64,000 nt of DNA from Prototheca cutis (Eukaryota; Chlorophyta; Trebouxiophyceae; Chlorellales; Chlorellaceae): the NCBI GenBank assembly GCA_002897115.2, contig BCIH01000001.1, positions 2,036,039 to 2,100,038 on the forward strand, given 5' to 3'. The notes beneath the pieces are model-generated. The model saw only the letters and a list, made by a program, of their open reading frames with translations. It did no database searches and was not told the origin of the DNA. The position numbers and the translations under genes are program-made. Below, piece by piece: positions 49,290 through 59,743 of the stretch (its first letter is position 1; each line of letters starts with the position of its first letter).

Positions 49290-50199
49290 TCAGCTCACGC
49301 AGCCGCCCCACTCGTTTCCGCGCATTGATATCTGCCCGCTGGGCTCAGGCATCATGTTCTGACTGCCCTCCGGGTCCTGGCCCCAGATTGCGGCGGCGCT
49401 GTCGCCGCTGGCGGTGGAGGACGGCGGCGACAGAGCCATCTCGGCCTGCGCCGGGGTCTTGGGGGACATTCCCGCCACCAAGTTGCCCTCGCCGTCCATG
49501 AGCAGCGAAAAGGACTTGGCCAGTCGGCCGCGAATGCCGGAGACAAAGCCGGTCCGCCCGCTGCCCCCAGACGCCCGACGCAGCTGTGACAGGCATTGGG
49601 TGGAGGAATGGTGTCAGCGATTGTTTCGTGGAGGGAGGTCCCCTGTTGGGAAATCATCAGCGGCACGTCATGTCGCGCCTGCAATCATGACATTACTGCT
49701 CAAGCACTTGTCGCCGCCTCGAAATTCTATATAAAACCGACCCCCCAAGCCCCCAACTTCAAAGCACAGCACCGAGGATCCATCTCATCCAACGGACAAT
49801 AACACATGACAGAGAGGGGAAAACAGCATAGTGCATTTCTAGGACCAAAAAAATCAAACGATGCCCCATCGGCACTCACGTCAGAGGGAACTCTGAGGGT
49901 GAGGTTCTCGCCTTGTGGCAGGTCCAAGTCCGCCACCTGCCGGACCGGCTGCTCGGACTGCGAGGGCAGCCCCTCATCGGCGCAGGTCTGCGCCAGCTGG
50001 TTCTCGTACTCTTCCCGCGCGCGCTCCGCCGCGCGCTTCTTGTGCACGTAGCGGATGTGGTCGTGCAGCACGGCGCAGAATTCAGAGGCAGCCTCCCGCT
50101 GGCGGAATCCGAGACCCACAAAGGCATGCCGGCCAGAATCGCGGTCCACAATCTTCAGTACAAAGTAACGTGAGCTATCAATCACAGGCTCCACCGCCT

Positions 50200-50230
<31 letters not shown>

Positions 50231-50961
50231 GGGGGGGGGGTTATGGGTGTGGGTGTGGGTGTGGGTGTGGGTGTGGGTGTGGGTGTGGGTGTGGGTGTGG
50301 GTGTGGGTGTGGGTGTGGGGGAACGACCCCATTTCCCAGGGTAATGGAACCCCTAACCATGCCACCGGAACACAGGTACTGTTCCAGTGATTTTAGGTGA
50401 GGCCGTGTCAGCAATGCAATGGCATGGCGCGCCAAACACAGTACCCAATAACCAGGGTTCGTACCGTGATCAGGGGGACATCGGTGGGAATCGGACACTC
50501 AGCAAATAGGGTACCTGCCAGTCTCGGGGGAGGTGCGCAACGCTTGGGAGGGCCAATGCAATGCAGGCCCGGCTATCATGGTTCGCTCGGGAACCACTGC
50601 GCAGTATCAATATCAATCTGAACATCCCACTTCAAGCATAAACACGTGGGATCTAGGGGTGCGTCCTTGCGTACCGCACATGCACCGCACAGCCAGGCAG
50701 GTCGAACCCGAGGTTCTTACCTGATGCCTGATCCTCCAGCCGGATGGCGGCCTCTTCGTCCTTGCACATTACTCGCACCCTGACCTCTTGGATCCAGGAA
50801 TTCACATTCCATGTTTCCGCCCGGTGACCCACTGTCGTGGCTGGGGGAATGCGGTAGACGTATGCCTCCGGTGCTACGAAAGCAGAGGCTTCCGTGGGCC
50901 CCGAAGGGGACGCCGGGCCCGTCTCCATCGACCCTTGGGATCGATCCTGTTGCTGTTCCAT
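49290..50961 (-). CDS. NECAP: NECAP, clathrin adaptor-associated protein
   Basis: Four exons in phase, 50721-50961, 50465-50514, 49880-50197 and 49290-49583, give 300 residues. NECAP binds AP-2 and regulates clathrin-coated vesicle formation. Its PHear domain covers about residues 25-140: [31 protein letters not shown], then a 50-nt exon reading [11 protein letters not shown], and [14 protein letters not shown] followed by [11 protein letters not shown] charged helix follows ([16 protein letters not shown]). The tail contains IRGRLAKSF and ends in WGGCVS; I see no clear WxxF motif. The intron between exons 2 and 3 carries CA and C-rich repeats right up to the acceptor. Confidence 0.9.
50200..50320 (-). 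repeat. GT, poly-G and GGGTGT repeats in a NECAP intron
   Basis: On the plus strand a TG repeat is followed by 27 G and then about twelve GGGTGT units. In the NECAP transcript this is a C-rich tract ending at the acceptor of exon 3. The hexamer resembles some telomeric repeats, but its place in an intron argues for a microsatellite. Confidence 0.9.
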
Positions 50962-51500
50962 ACTGATTGCGCTGTGCGTGCCCCGAACGCGAAACCGATA
51001 TTGTGAAGTGCTAAATCCGTCGAACATGTGGCCGGGATGAGCTGGCAGTGTGGTCAATGCGCACGTGGGCCACAGCGGGGCCACTGTGGGGTACATCACG
51101 GAAATGGCATGAAGCCCCCCGAGCCCTTCCAGGCCCTCCCGTGCGAACATCCCCTTGTGTGACTGCACGATGATGTTTATTCCGCACCAAAATTCCAGTC
51201 TCATAACAGGGCGGGGCCAGGAAGGAGCGCGCTCGTGGGCAGTCACCCTTCAACGTTCGTGGGCTGCGCAGCTGCGGGGGACGGGCCCACCAAGCCGCGT
51301 ATGCAGGCCTTCGCAACGCCTGTTAACTCCAGAAATCAAGATAATGAGAGGATTGAGGTGCAAATGGGAGTTGTGATTATGTCGGTTTCTCGCTCGGCGG
51401 CCCTTGGCATTCTTCAAACGCGCCGCCGGCAAGCGCCTTGGGGTTCATGCACTGTTACGGCCCCAGAGCAGAGCAGGTGCTGTTTGGGTTGATTTCAGAA
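50962..51500. other. NECAP upstream flank, nothing recognised
   Basis: Upstream of the NECAP start on the minus strand. No domain or repeat is visible in any frame. Confidence 0.45.
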
Positions 51501-51528
51501 GAAAATCTCGTCTTGCACCTCCATACCA

Positions 51529-52240
51529 TCATTCAATTGCCCATTGTTTTGTCGAATCAAGGGGAGTACTGTGCAGACAAAGGCAGGTCAATCTAGGGAT
51601 CAGACTCAAGTTCACCAACAGGCGATGTCGTGGCCACCGTTTTCTGGGCCTCGGCAGCTGCATCTGGCCTCGCTGTGGTCCTCCGCTTGTACTTCTGGCG
51701 ACTGCGTTCCCGCTACCCGATCTTCCGCTTCTTGGATCCAGAGCCTGAGCTGGGAGGTATCTCAGCCCAGAACCCTTCTCTTCCAGCTCTGCCACCCACT
51801 TGTCGATGCATTCCGGGGAGCGGGTGCTCAGCACTTTGCGAGTGAATCGAAGATGGTCATCCTTCGGTGCGTGTGGGTGCTTTAGCATGTGGCACTGCAC
51901 GATGCCATTGATGACAAAGTCTTGCAGGGGTTGGTGAGGGCCCAGGGTTGAGGTCCAGCATCGTCCCCACTGTGGGTTTCCCGCTCGGGGTCAGCAAGAC
52001 CAGCTGGCTGTCCACGACAGCCTGCTGGGATCTGGTAGCGTGGATGTCTCGTGGTGGCTCCTGATCGATATAGCGGAGGTTGGGCCAGCGCTGCCAGTGG
52101 CCGACCCGGCGGCCGTCGGTCTGCTGGTTTGGACCGTGCCAGTCGTCCATGTGCTGGGCGTCATCGTCGGGCTGAGGAGCTGTGGTGGCTGGTGCTAGTT
52201 GATGTCCACAGTCAAAAGACGCCTTCTCCTCATCCTGCAT
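51529..52240 (-). pseudogene. Frameshifted protein-like ORF, unknown family
   Basis: Two long minus-strand frames join near 51930. The upstream frame reads QEPPRDIHATRSQQAVVDSQ and LVLLTPSGKPTVGTMLDLN. The downstream frame reads LQDFVINGIVQCHMLKHPHA and VLSTRSPECIDKWVAELEEK. Their composition looks protein-like, but no GT-AG intron joins them cleanly in phase, so a one-base shift or a decayed gene is likely. The last helix resembles the C-terminal helix of PH domains, which is only a weak hint. It sits next to the zinc-ribbon remnant and may be part of the same insertion. Confidence 0.35.
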
Positions 52241-52611
52241 TGAAGCGGACCACGGGAATGGATAGTGCAGCCACTGCATCGGACTGGTCGATGCGCCGGC
52301 TGGTGCAGGGCCCCGGACACCCCCCCGGTCGGCACCGGGCCACCCCACACGACGCACTGCTGCTGCGTGAGCACAACCTCGAAGGGAGGGCTGCACTGGC
52401 GGCTGCCCTGGGACGTGCATACCGCAGGGGTGGCATTGAGGTTGGCAAGCACGCACAAGAGGCATGCCTTCACGATGCGGCGCAGGTCGGAAGAGAAGAC
52501 CCCACCCAGGTGGTACGCCAGCATCAAGCGCAGCAGGTGCTCCAGGCCGAGACGAGGGCGGTGGACGTGATGCCCCGCGGTTGACAGTGGCCCCCATCCA
52601 GCGGCAGCACT

Positions 52612-52827
52612 GTGCGCAACCCAAACAGCAGCACCGCCCGGAACAAGTACGCCATCCTCAAATGCCAGAGCTGTGGTGTGGTGTGGAACCGCGACGTCAA
52701 CGCCGCGCGGAACATCCGCCACCTGGGGAGAGACTGGTCCTGCCCGGCAAAAGGCCGCCACCTTTGGATCGCAAAACCAAGCCTCCTCCCCTGCACGTCT
52801 GCCTCCCGGGCGCTCCACCTGATATGA
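52612..52827 (+). pseudogene. TnpB/Fanzor-type nuclease remnant (zinc ribbon and last RuvC motif)
   Basis: The 71-codon frame contains KCQSCGVVWNRDVNAARNIR. This is the C-terminal zinc-ribbon signature of the OrfB/TnpB and eukaryotic Fanzor nucleases: a CxxC pair followed by the RD-NAA-N motif that supplies the final RuvC catalytic Asp. Known family members are RNA-guided DNA nucleases of transposons. Only this end is visible; an in-frame stop lies at 52582-52584, no earlier RuvC motif is found in the plus-strand frames upstream, and the first zinc CxxC pair is missing. I read it as a 5'-truncated or decayed copy, although an exon of a heavily split gene cannot be excluded. A structured region follows directly downstream on the same strand. 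Confidence 0.62.
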
Positions 52828-52907
52828 TATGATCTGATCACCAGGATTTGCCGCACGCTTACGCTGCAGAACAGTACCATTGAACGCGTGCTGTGAGGCA
52901 ATGCCCA

Positions 52908-53003
52908 GTTACTTCGTTTCTCGGTAACCTCGCGGGCCGCCGGCTCTCCACCGGGTGCAGCCCGGTGGAGAGGAGGCGCTGTTGTGGGGTGCCCGTACCC
53001 CAC
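52908..53003 (+). ncRNA. Candidate omega/guide-RNA scaffold: three consecutive hairpins
   Basis: Three inverted repeats follow each other on the strand of the zinc-ribbon remnant. GTTAC (52908-52912) pairs with GTAAC (52924-52928). A perfect 12-bp stem pairs 52944-52955 with 52961-52972 around the loop TGCAG. A 7-bp stem, GTGGGGT with ACCCCAC, pairs 52984-52990 with 52997-53003. In TnpB and Fanzor systems the guide RNA comes from the 3' end of the gene and the element's right end, which is where this lies. The hairpins are seen directly; their role is inferred. Confidence 0.45.
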
Positions 53004-53351
53004 CCGATGCCCAAAAATGAAAGCTCCAGGACACCCACATTTACCACTTTTTTCAGCGTGTTTGTGTTGCAGGTGTTTTCTGAAAACCAACTAACATCTA
53101 AAGAGCTAGATTTCTCGACGAAACAGCGTGGCAAAGGAGCGCGGGGTGGGGCCATCGCGCGGGCAGGACGTGCCGAGACTCTCCATGCGCCGCTAGTAAA
53201 GGAGACCTGCAGCCAGTCAGATGGTGCAGAGTCGCCAGGCGCGAGCGGAGGCGACAGAGGCGGCCAGCAGGGAGCCAGAGGTGCGCCCAGCGTGTGCGTC
53301 CGGGAGCTTTCGGGAGGGTCCCCTGACGTGTCGCGAGGGTTGTTCTTGCAG

Positions 53352-55074
53352 GAGAGTGGCCCGCGCGCCCCGGATCTCACCCGAACCCCTCACACATACT
53401 GGCAGGAATATGATGTGGGCATGCAGGTGTCCTGCGAGGCCACAGTGGATAAGATCCACCGTAAGTAGAGGGCTGGTGGTGTGAGTGGTGGTGGTGGTCT
53501 GGGATGTCTGTGGCTTGAGCGTGGATGGAGCATGTGATTCCTTCTGCGACGGCCCTTGCTTCTGCACATGTGGCATTGTGCCGTGAATGGCCCTTGCATT
53601 TCCAAGCCCTGCGGAACGAGAGGCGCCTTGACCATAGGCACCCTGCCACACCCCCAACTCCCCCTACCCCCGGCAAGCACATGACCCCCCATCCCATCAC
53701 AACCACCCCCACTATGGAACGCTCGAACAAACAACAGACCCTGCGGAGATTGTGGAGCGCCGGACGGACGCCGGGGGCGAGACGCTGTACTATGTGCACT
53801 ACACCGAATTCGACAAGCGACTTGACGAATGGGTCCCCGGCTCTCGCCTGGCGGCGCTGTCGACGGCCGGCAGCGGCGACCGCGGTGGCAGCGCGACGAT
53901 CGGCCCTGCAGCGGGCAGTGGTGACCAGAAGATGACGCGGCGACTCAAGCGCCAGTACGCCGAGATCCACCACGTGGGCCCCGGTGTTGAGGAGCTTCCC
54001 CCCCTGGACCAGCATGCGGAGAAGGAGCACCAGGAGAAGACCAAGGTCAAAAACATCCAGACGATCGAGTTTGGGCGGTATGAGATGGACACCTGGTACT
54101 ACTCTCCCTACCCGGAGCCTGCCGCCAGTTGTGACAAGCTCTACATCTGCGAGTACACGCTCAAGTACTTCCGCAAGAAGAAGACGCTGCTCCGGCACCA
54201 GGCCAAGACGTCGCTGCGGCGACCACCTGGCGATGAGATTTACCGCTCGCCTCCTTTGGTGACAGCCACGACGAGTGGCAGTGGTGGTGGTGCCAAAGAC
54301 GCTGCGTCCAAGGACGACAAAGACTCTGCTGCTGCCAAGGATTCTGCGGCTGCCAAGGACACCACCACCAAAGCAGCGACAGCGTCAGGAACTTCCCTGC
54401 CACTGAACACCATTTGCGGTGCGGCAGTGGACCCGCCACTGTCGATGTTTGAGGTGGACGGACGCAAGGCCAAGGTCTACTGCCAAAATCTGTGCCTCCT
54501 TTCCAAGTTGTTCCTGGATCACAAGACGCTGTACTACGACGTTGACCCCTTTCTTTTCTACGTGCTGTGCGAACGCGACGCGCGCGGCCACCACCACCTG
54601 GTGGGTTACTTTTCCAAGGAGAAAGACTCGGCAGAAGGCAACAACCTGGCGTGCATCCTGACGCTCCCCGCGCACCAACGGAAGGGGTATGGCCGCTTCC
54701 TCATCGCGTTTTCCTATGAGCTCAGCCGGCGAGAAGGCCGGCTGGGTTCACCCGAACGCCCGCTGTCGGACCTGGGCGCGGTTTCTTACCGGTCCTACTG
54801 GATGCGGACCATTCTCGAGGCGCTGCGTGGGCGGCGGGGGGCCCTGTCCCTGCGAGACATCAGCGAGGCCACGGGCATTCGGACCGACGATGTCGTGCGG
54901 ACATTGGAGTCGCTGTCTCTCATACGCTACTGGAAGGGCGATCACATTATCGCAGTGACCCAGAAGATCGTCGAAGAGCACCTCCGCACCATTGGAGGCC
55001 AGCGGACCATCGAGATTGACCCCAGCCGCCTGCACTGGACGCCCTACCCACGCCCCGAGCAGCAGCGCCGATGA
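53352..55074 (+). CDS. MYST-family histone acetyltransferase (Tip60/Esa1/HAM type)
   Basis: Two exons are clear, 53352-53460 and 53738-55074. The frame is open upstream as far as 52893, so the true start and any earlier exon are unresolved. A tudor-knot/chromo-like domain comes first (YYVHYTEFDKRLDEW spans its core), then KNIQTIEFGRYEMDTWYYSP. The acetyltransferase core has LSKLFLDHKTLYYDVDPFLF with the conserved autoacetylated Lys, LACILTLPAHQRKGYGRFLI for acetyl-CoA, and SERRPLSDLG-like PERPLSDLG. It should acetylate histone H4 in a NuA4-type complex. The zinc finger reads CEYT and HQAKT where plants have CxxC and HxxxC, so two ligands appear lost. About 60 residues of Ala/Lys/Asp/Thr-rich sequence are inserted in frame after GDEIYR. 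Confidence 0.88.
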
Positions 55075-55665
55075 TTGATTGCTGCTTTCTGGTTGTTGCT
55101 GTTCCTGTGGTGGTGGCGATAGTGAGGGAGACTGTGCCGTGTGAAGACGGGCTTCCACCCAACAAAGCCGGCCCGACAAATGACCCACTCATGACGCTGT
55201 GATTCATTGACAAACCGGTGCATCGCCATGGTAGGACTGTGGCTGCCTAGAGCATAGGGTTCTGGAGCATGGATTGGGGTGCTTGCGTGTGCGCATTTCT
55301 GTGCGTGGGGCAGTAAGATCCGAGGCCGAACTCGAACCGGCCCCCCAAAATGGCGAATGACAACGCACGTAATCGTGGTCATTGTGACGCTGGGGAGGGC
55401 TGAGGACATTACAACACCGTCATGCGGGGCTAGTTTTATATGCAAGAAGCAGGATAGTGCATTTTTCGCTACACGCCTGCATTGCTGGACAGGCCGCGAG
55501 CCCCGTGCATTGCACTGGCCCCTCAACCCCGAGCAACGCCAGTCGGACCAGGGCATTGCTGTGATCCCTCGCACGACCTGGGCCGGGTTCACGACTCACG
55601 GACGTCTTATTATTATCGAGCGTGACCATAGGAACCCGGGGAGCGGCTTGAGAAGGGAAGCAGCC
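55075..55665. other. Intergenic, MYST 3' side and MIA40 promoter side
   Basis: Both neighbours are on the plus strand. A short segment near 55325 looks like a reversed tRNA T arm but has no matching acceptor or D arm. Nothing else is seen. Confidence 0.5.
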
Positions 55666-56310
55666 ATGTCTTTCGGCGACATAGCGGCGGAAGCCATGAG
55701 CGGGACCATGGAAGGGGACGATCTGGACGCCCGCATCGACGAGGCCCTGGCATGTCCCTGCGTGGGTGCGTACTGGCCGTCTTTGTAGAGTAATTTGTCC
55801 TACTCCTCTTCGTTTGTGGCAGTCTGCATGGTGCACGTGGTGACCCCCTGGGCACAGCAGGCTCTGACCGCCCTGCTCTTCCTCCCCCTTCATTACATGC
55901 AGCCGACTTGAGGGAGGGCCCATGTGGCAAGACCTTCAGCTCTGCCTTCCGCTGTTTTATTAAAAGCGAGCACCCAGACAAAGGCATGGACTGCATACCG
56001 CAGTTCAAGTCTTTCCAGGTGAAGACCGCTGTTGGCAGTGGTGGTGGTGCTATTGCCCAAGGTGGTGGTGGTGGGCGATATACTGCCTGCTGCGCCTGTG
56101 GGCGCAGCTGCCACGGTTGCCATGTTCTAATATGTCAATGTCTCGTGAAATTCTCGGTGATGCCCCAAACTAGAGCCCTTGCATTCGCAGGAGTGCTTAC
56201 ATCGGCACCCCGAGTTTACGGAGAGCATCGTCGAGAGCGCCAGCCAAGGCGAAGAGGGCGTCGACGGGCCCAAGGCGGGGGCGGCCGCAACGGCGCCAGC
56301 TGCCAAGTGA
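55666..56310 (+). CDS. MIA40: MIA40/CHCHD4 intermembrane-space import oxidoreductase
   Basis: Three exons in phase, 55666-55765, 55903-56018 and 56191-56310, give 111 residues. Mia40 oxidises incoming cysteine-rich proteins in the mitochondrial intermembrane space. The redox motif CPC is followed by GPCGKTFSSAFRCF and DCIPQFKSFQEC, two CX9C pairs of the coiled-coil-helix fold. An acidic N terminus of about 30 residues replaces the membrane anchor found in fungal Mia40, as in animal CHCHD4. The C terminus is a short Ala/Lys tail. The stop is followed by a palindromic TGTAA element. Confidence 0.92.
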
Positions 56311-56646
56311 CGTGTTTTGGGGCGCGTGAATTGTTTGGTTTGAACGTCTCGGTGTTCCCCCTTGCACGTGCTTCTGGGCTTGAGCGTGGTTGGGGCTGCC
56401 GCTCGTTAGGACGACAATGACCCTGCTAGGTCCCCCAGAAAATGAATGAATCACCAGCCTTTCCACGGACCACTCTCCCAAAAAAATTTTTTTTTGGGGG
56501 GGGGGGGGTGTGCACGTGCTCGAATCGTTACTTGTAACAGATGGTTACAGACAAACAAGGGAGATGTGCAAGAAACCAGAGTGCCTTGTATCCATTGGGG
56601 GGTGGGTGGGAGATTCAACCCACGGAAACCAGATCACACGATGTCA
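56311..56646. other. Convergent 3' region, MIA40 and AP-4 mu
   Basis: Holds both 3' UTRs. An A6-T9-G10 run lies near 56481-56509 and a palindromic polyadenylation-type element at 56533-56549. No gene is seen. Confidence 0.55.
56533..56549. terminator. Palindromic TGTAAC/GTTACA element between convergent genes
   Basis: TGTAAC and GTTACA are exact inverted repeats five bases apart. Each strand therefore carries TGTAA, the green-algal polyadenylation signal, 223 nt after the MIA40 stop and 98 nt after the AP-4 mu stop. One element could serve both transcripts. Confidence 0.5.
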
Positions 56647-58481
56647 TCAGAGCCAGTGTGGTCGGACCTGGTAGCTGTTTGCAAGGGACACGACCCGGAA
56701 CCAGCGAGCGGGGTTGTACCCGCGGTCGTGCTTGAGGATCTTCATGTAGGCAACGTCCAGACCCGAAGCCGAGGGCTTGCCCGGCAGCACAAACTGCAGC
56801 GTGATGGGCCCATAGTCACGCTTAACCTCCTCCACACTCCCAGGGTCAATCGTCAGCCGCGCTTTCAGCGTGGCCTCCTGGCCTCCACGCAGGTTTTGCA
56901 GGGCCCAGACAAGCTGGCGTTCGCGCTCCGACCATTCTGCGGTCTGGGCAAACGCGGTCTTGGATGTGCCGAGCCCCAGGCCGGCCGCGCGGCCCTCCCG
57001 GGGGCCCACCGTCTCAAGATGCACACGCTGCACCGCTCGCGGCAGGGGCAGCCGGACTTCGATCCCGCTCGCGCCCTTAGTGGGTGGGTACTCCGCCCTG
57101 AGGCGGAGATACAGCGTCAGCTTCTCCGCACTGGCCGCATCGTCCTCTAACACAGGGTACAGCCGGAACGGCGGCCGGAACCCGCGCGTCGACCTGTAAC
57201 TCATGGCCGAAAACAATCCTGTCGGCGGGACCATCTCCAGCACGCCTTCCCCCTCCAAGCGCTCCTGGTCGACGCAGGAGTGGAAGGTGCACGTGTCCAG
57301 GACCACCGCCTCGGACGAGGAATTCCCGACTGCGTAGCCCGCACCGACGGGCCGCCCCGCGATGACCAGACCATCGCACAGGCCCAGGCGGATGGCCGGG
57401 TTGCCCGACAAATACGACTTGATCTGCAGTTTTCCCGCAATGGAACTGGATTTCTGGTGCCCTGACGAGTCAAACGTCGCCGTCAGCCGCTCCACCACAT
57501 CGACAAAAATCTCGTCCTTGGCCGGACCTTTATGTATATTTTTTCCAAGGTGGTTCAGGTAATGTGTGAGTGTGTTGAAGGCGCGCAAGGCTTTGTGATT
57601 GTTAATTCACGTCTGCTCTCTGCACCCTCGACACAAGTGCTATCGCCGAATCGACCTACCTGTGCGGGAGGTGTCGAGGACAGATTTCACAATCTCGGTG
57701 GGCCGCAGGGCGGCGGCCCGGGCGTCAACTGCGGCGGAAGCCCCCACGCCTGGCGGTGCCGCCAGGGGCTCGACTTTCAGAAAGTGTTTCAGACGCTCGG
57801 TGGCCGTGTCCTGGGGGATGCCAAAGTCCACGACTTCATCAAGTACCTCGTACACGAGGGCCAGGTTGCGGCGCACGCTTTCTTCCCCGGCCGAACCAGC
57901 GGAATCCCGGACGACTGCAGCGGCACGCAGCAGAAGCTCCGCCGCCAGCGAGGGCGAGATGTTCTCGCGACTGGTGGCTACCCACAGCAGGTCCTCCACA
58001 CGGACATGCAGGAACTGCGTGCCGTCCAAGTTTACGGCGGGGGCCAGGTCCCGGCCCTCTGCCCTCTCGGCCTGGAGCCGCCTCACAAATGTCTCGGCCG
58101 CACTCTGTGTTTTGTTTTGGGGGAGAGAAGTTTGTGTGGTTGTCTCATGGGGAGCCAGATGCATGGTAAGATCACTGGCAGAAAAGAGAATCTAGGCTGC
58201 TGGATGGATCCCAGGCGAAGCGGTGCGCTTGCCCCAGCAGTGGTCTACCTCACGTCCGCACTTGCCAGGACCCCCCCCCCTGGACCCACCCTCATCCAGG
58301 GCAACAAGCAGGCGTGGCGTGCTGTGCATTTCATCGCACAATGAAACTTCGGTGGTGTCCAATGGATGCACTTGGCCCAAATCCCCAACCCGCGAGCACT
58401 CGCCTTGGGCACGTCGCCCCTGTAGTCCTTGAACACGACGCAGTCCCCCCGCGGGGACACCGCGAAGATCTGGCTGATCAT
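56647..58481 (-). CDS. AP4M: AP-4 complex mu subunit
   Basis: Three exons in phase, 58404-58481, 57660-58104 and 56647-57527, give 467 residues. AP-4 sorts cargo at the trans-Golgi network. The longin domain starts MISQIFAVSPRGDCVVFKDY and contains ENISPSLAAELLLR and LVYEVLDEVVDFGI. The mu-homology domain has KDEIFVDVVERLTATF, SGNPAIRLGL, FRPPFRLYPV and QEATLKARLTI, ending in ANSYQVRPHWL. The MISQ start and the spacing fit AP-4 better than AP-1, AP-2 or AP-3 mu. The first intron has a GC donor (AAG followed by GCGAGT). Confidence 0.88.
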
Positions 58482-58952
58482 GCCCGCTTCTGCTTGGTCG
58501 AGAACAGATCCATAACACGGTTGACTAGGTAGTTGACGGTGACCACGGTGGGAATGTACAGGGCCACCGCTGTGGCTGCAACGAAGAGGTCGTACTTGGG
58601 GAAGGGGATGGGGAAGCCGAACAGGGTGTCCTCGGCCATGCTGCTCAGACGGGCCAGACCGATCGCATCTCCAGCGCCAAAACAACAATGCTATCCAGGA
58701 GCATGGGTTTGGGAGTCCCTCACCAAGGCGTCCGCCGCCTGTCCCAGTCAAATGGATCCCCGTGCTGAATCGCTCGAGAACGGGGCCTCGGCGCGCGGGC
58801 TTCACCCATCGCTTTCGAAGGAGCCATTCAAAACTCCCGAGCCTTCAGATCACGGCAGCTCCGCGCACATCGCCCTGACGCGCCGTCTACAGCATTGAAC
58901 AAATTCTTTATGCTCATGTAGAAGCATACGCATCGACTCTGTCCCCGACGCG
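58482..58952. other. Divergent intergenic region
   Basis: Shared 5' region of AP-4 mu (minus) and CTF18 (plus). No coding signal is visible. Confidence 0.5.
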
Positions 58953-59670
58953 ATGGAATCGGAGATAGATCCAGCCGAGCTGGAGTTTCTTCTTCAGGAG
59001 GAGACAGAACTCCACGAGAACACGAGCGTCTATGTCGGTACGCCAGAAGGTGTAGACAGGATGATTTTGCAGTAAATGAAGTAAAGTAGTTTGCGTGTTG
59101 TTTCCCTGAATCACCACCCCAATGTCTTGTTCAGGGAGTAACAAGCGAGACTGGCCACCCAGCCAGGGACCGTCCGGCCAAGGTGAGTTGGTGGAAGGGG
59201 AATGCCAGGCTGGGTTACGGGGATTTTGCCTGTGTATTAGGGGTGTACCACGTGGCATTGCAACCTTCATCATGGCTGGAATATGCGAGTGTCTGGCATT
59301 CGACCTGGAACACCCTGTGCTCCATACTGCGATGACCACGGGCGACAACACGCCCCACCGACGACCGGCACCCGATGCATAAATCAAACAGGTTCCAAGC
59401 GGGGTCGATGGACGGGAGATGCCGACACCCAGCTTCGGGCGAGCATGCTGGATGACAGCATTGGCACGGAGGAGCTGCTGCGCCTGGCCGCCAGCTGCGG
59501 TCCGTTCTCCCAGGAAGCCAGTGCCCCAGGCGACTACGAGCAAGTGCTGGGCGCCACGCAAACGGATTTCGACGCCGAGGCCAGGGAAGCCCTGCTGGAG
59601 GTGGAGGCCAGCCAGCGGGATGAGAGTGGTGATCAGCATGGTGCGCGCGCGCGGGCGTGCGTGTGTGTGT

Positions 59671-59743
<73 letters not shown>

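Noticed and set aside
50245..50320. GGGTGT repeats as an interstitial telomere
   Set aside because: They are confined to one NECAP intron, adjoin simple TG and G runs, and do not match the TTTAGGG repeat typical of green algae.
52051..52584. Plus-strand ORF upstream of the zinc ribbon as the rest of a Fanzor protein
   Set aside because: It has no RuvC or wedge-domain motif, is in a different frame, and stops before the zinc-ribbon frame.
55318..55400. Possible tRNA on the minus strand (GGTTCGAGTTCGG resembles a T arm)
   Set aside because: No D arm, anticodon stem or matching acceptor strand is found within tRNA distance.
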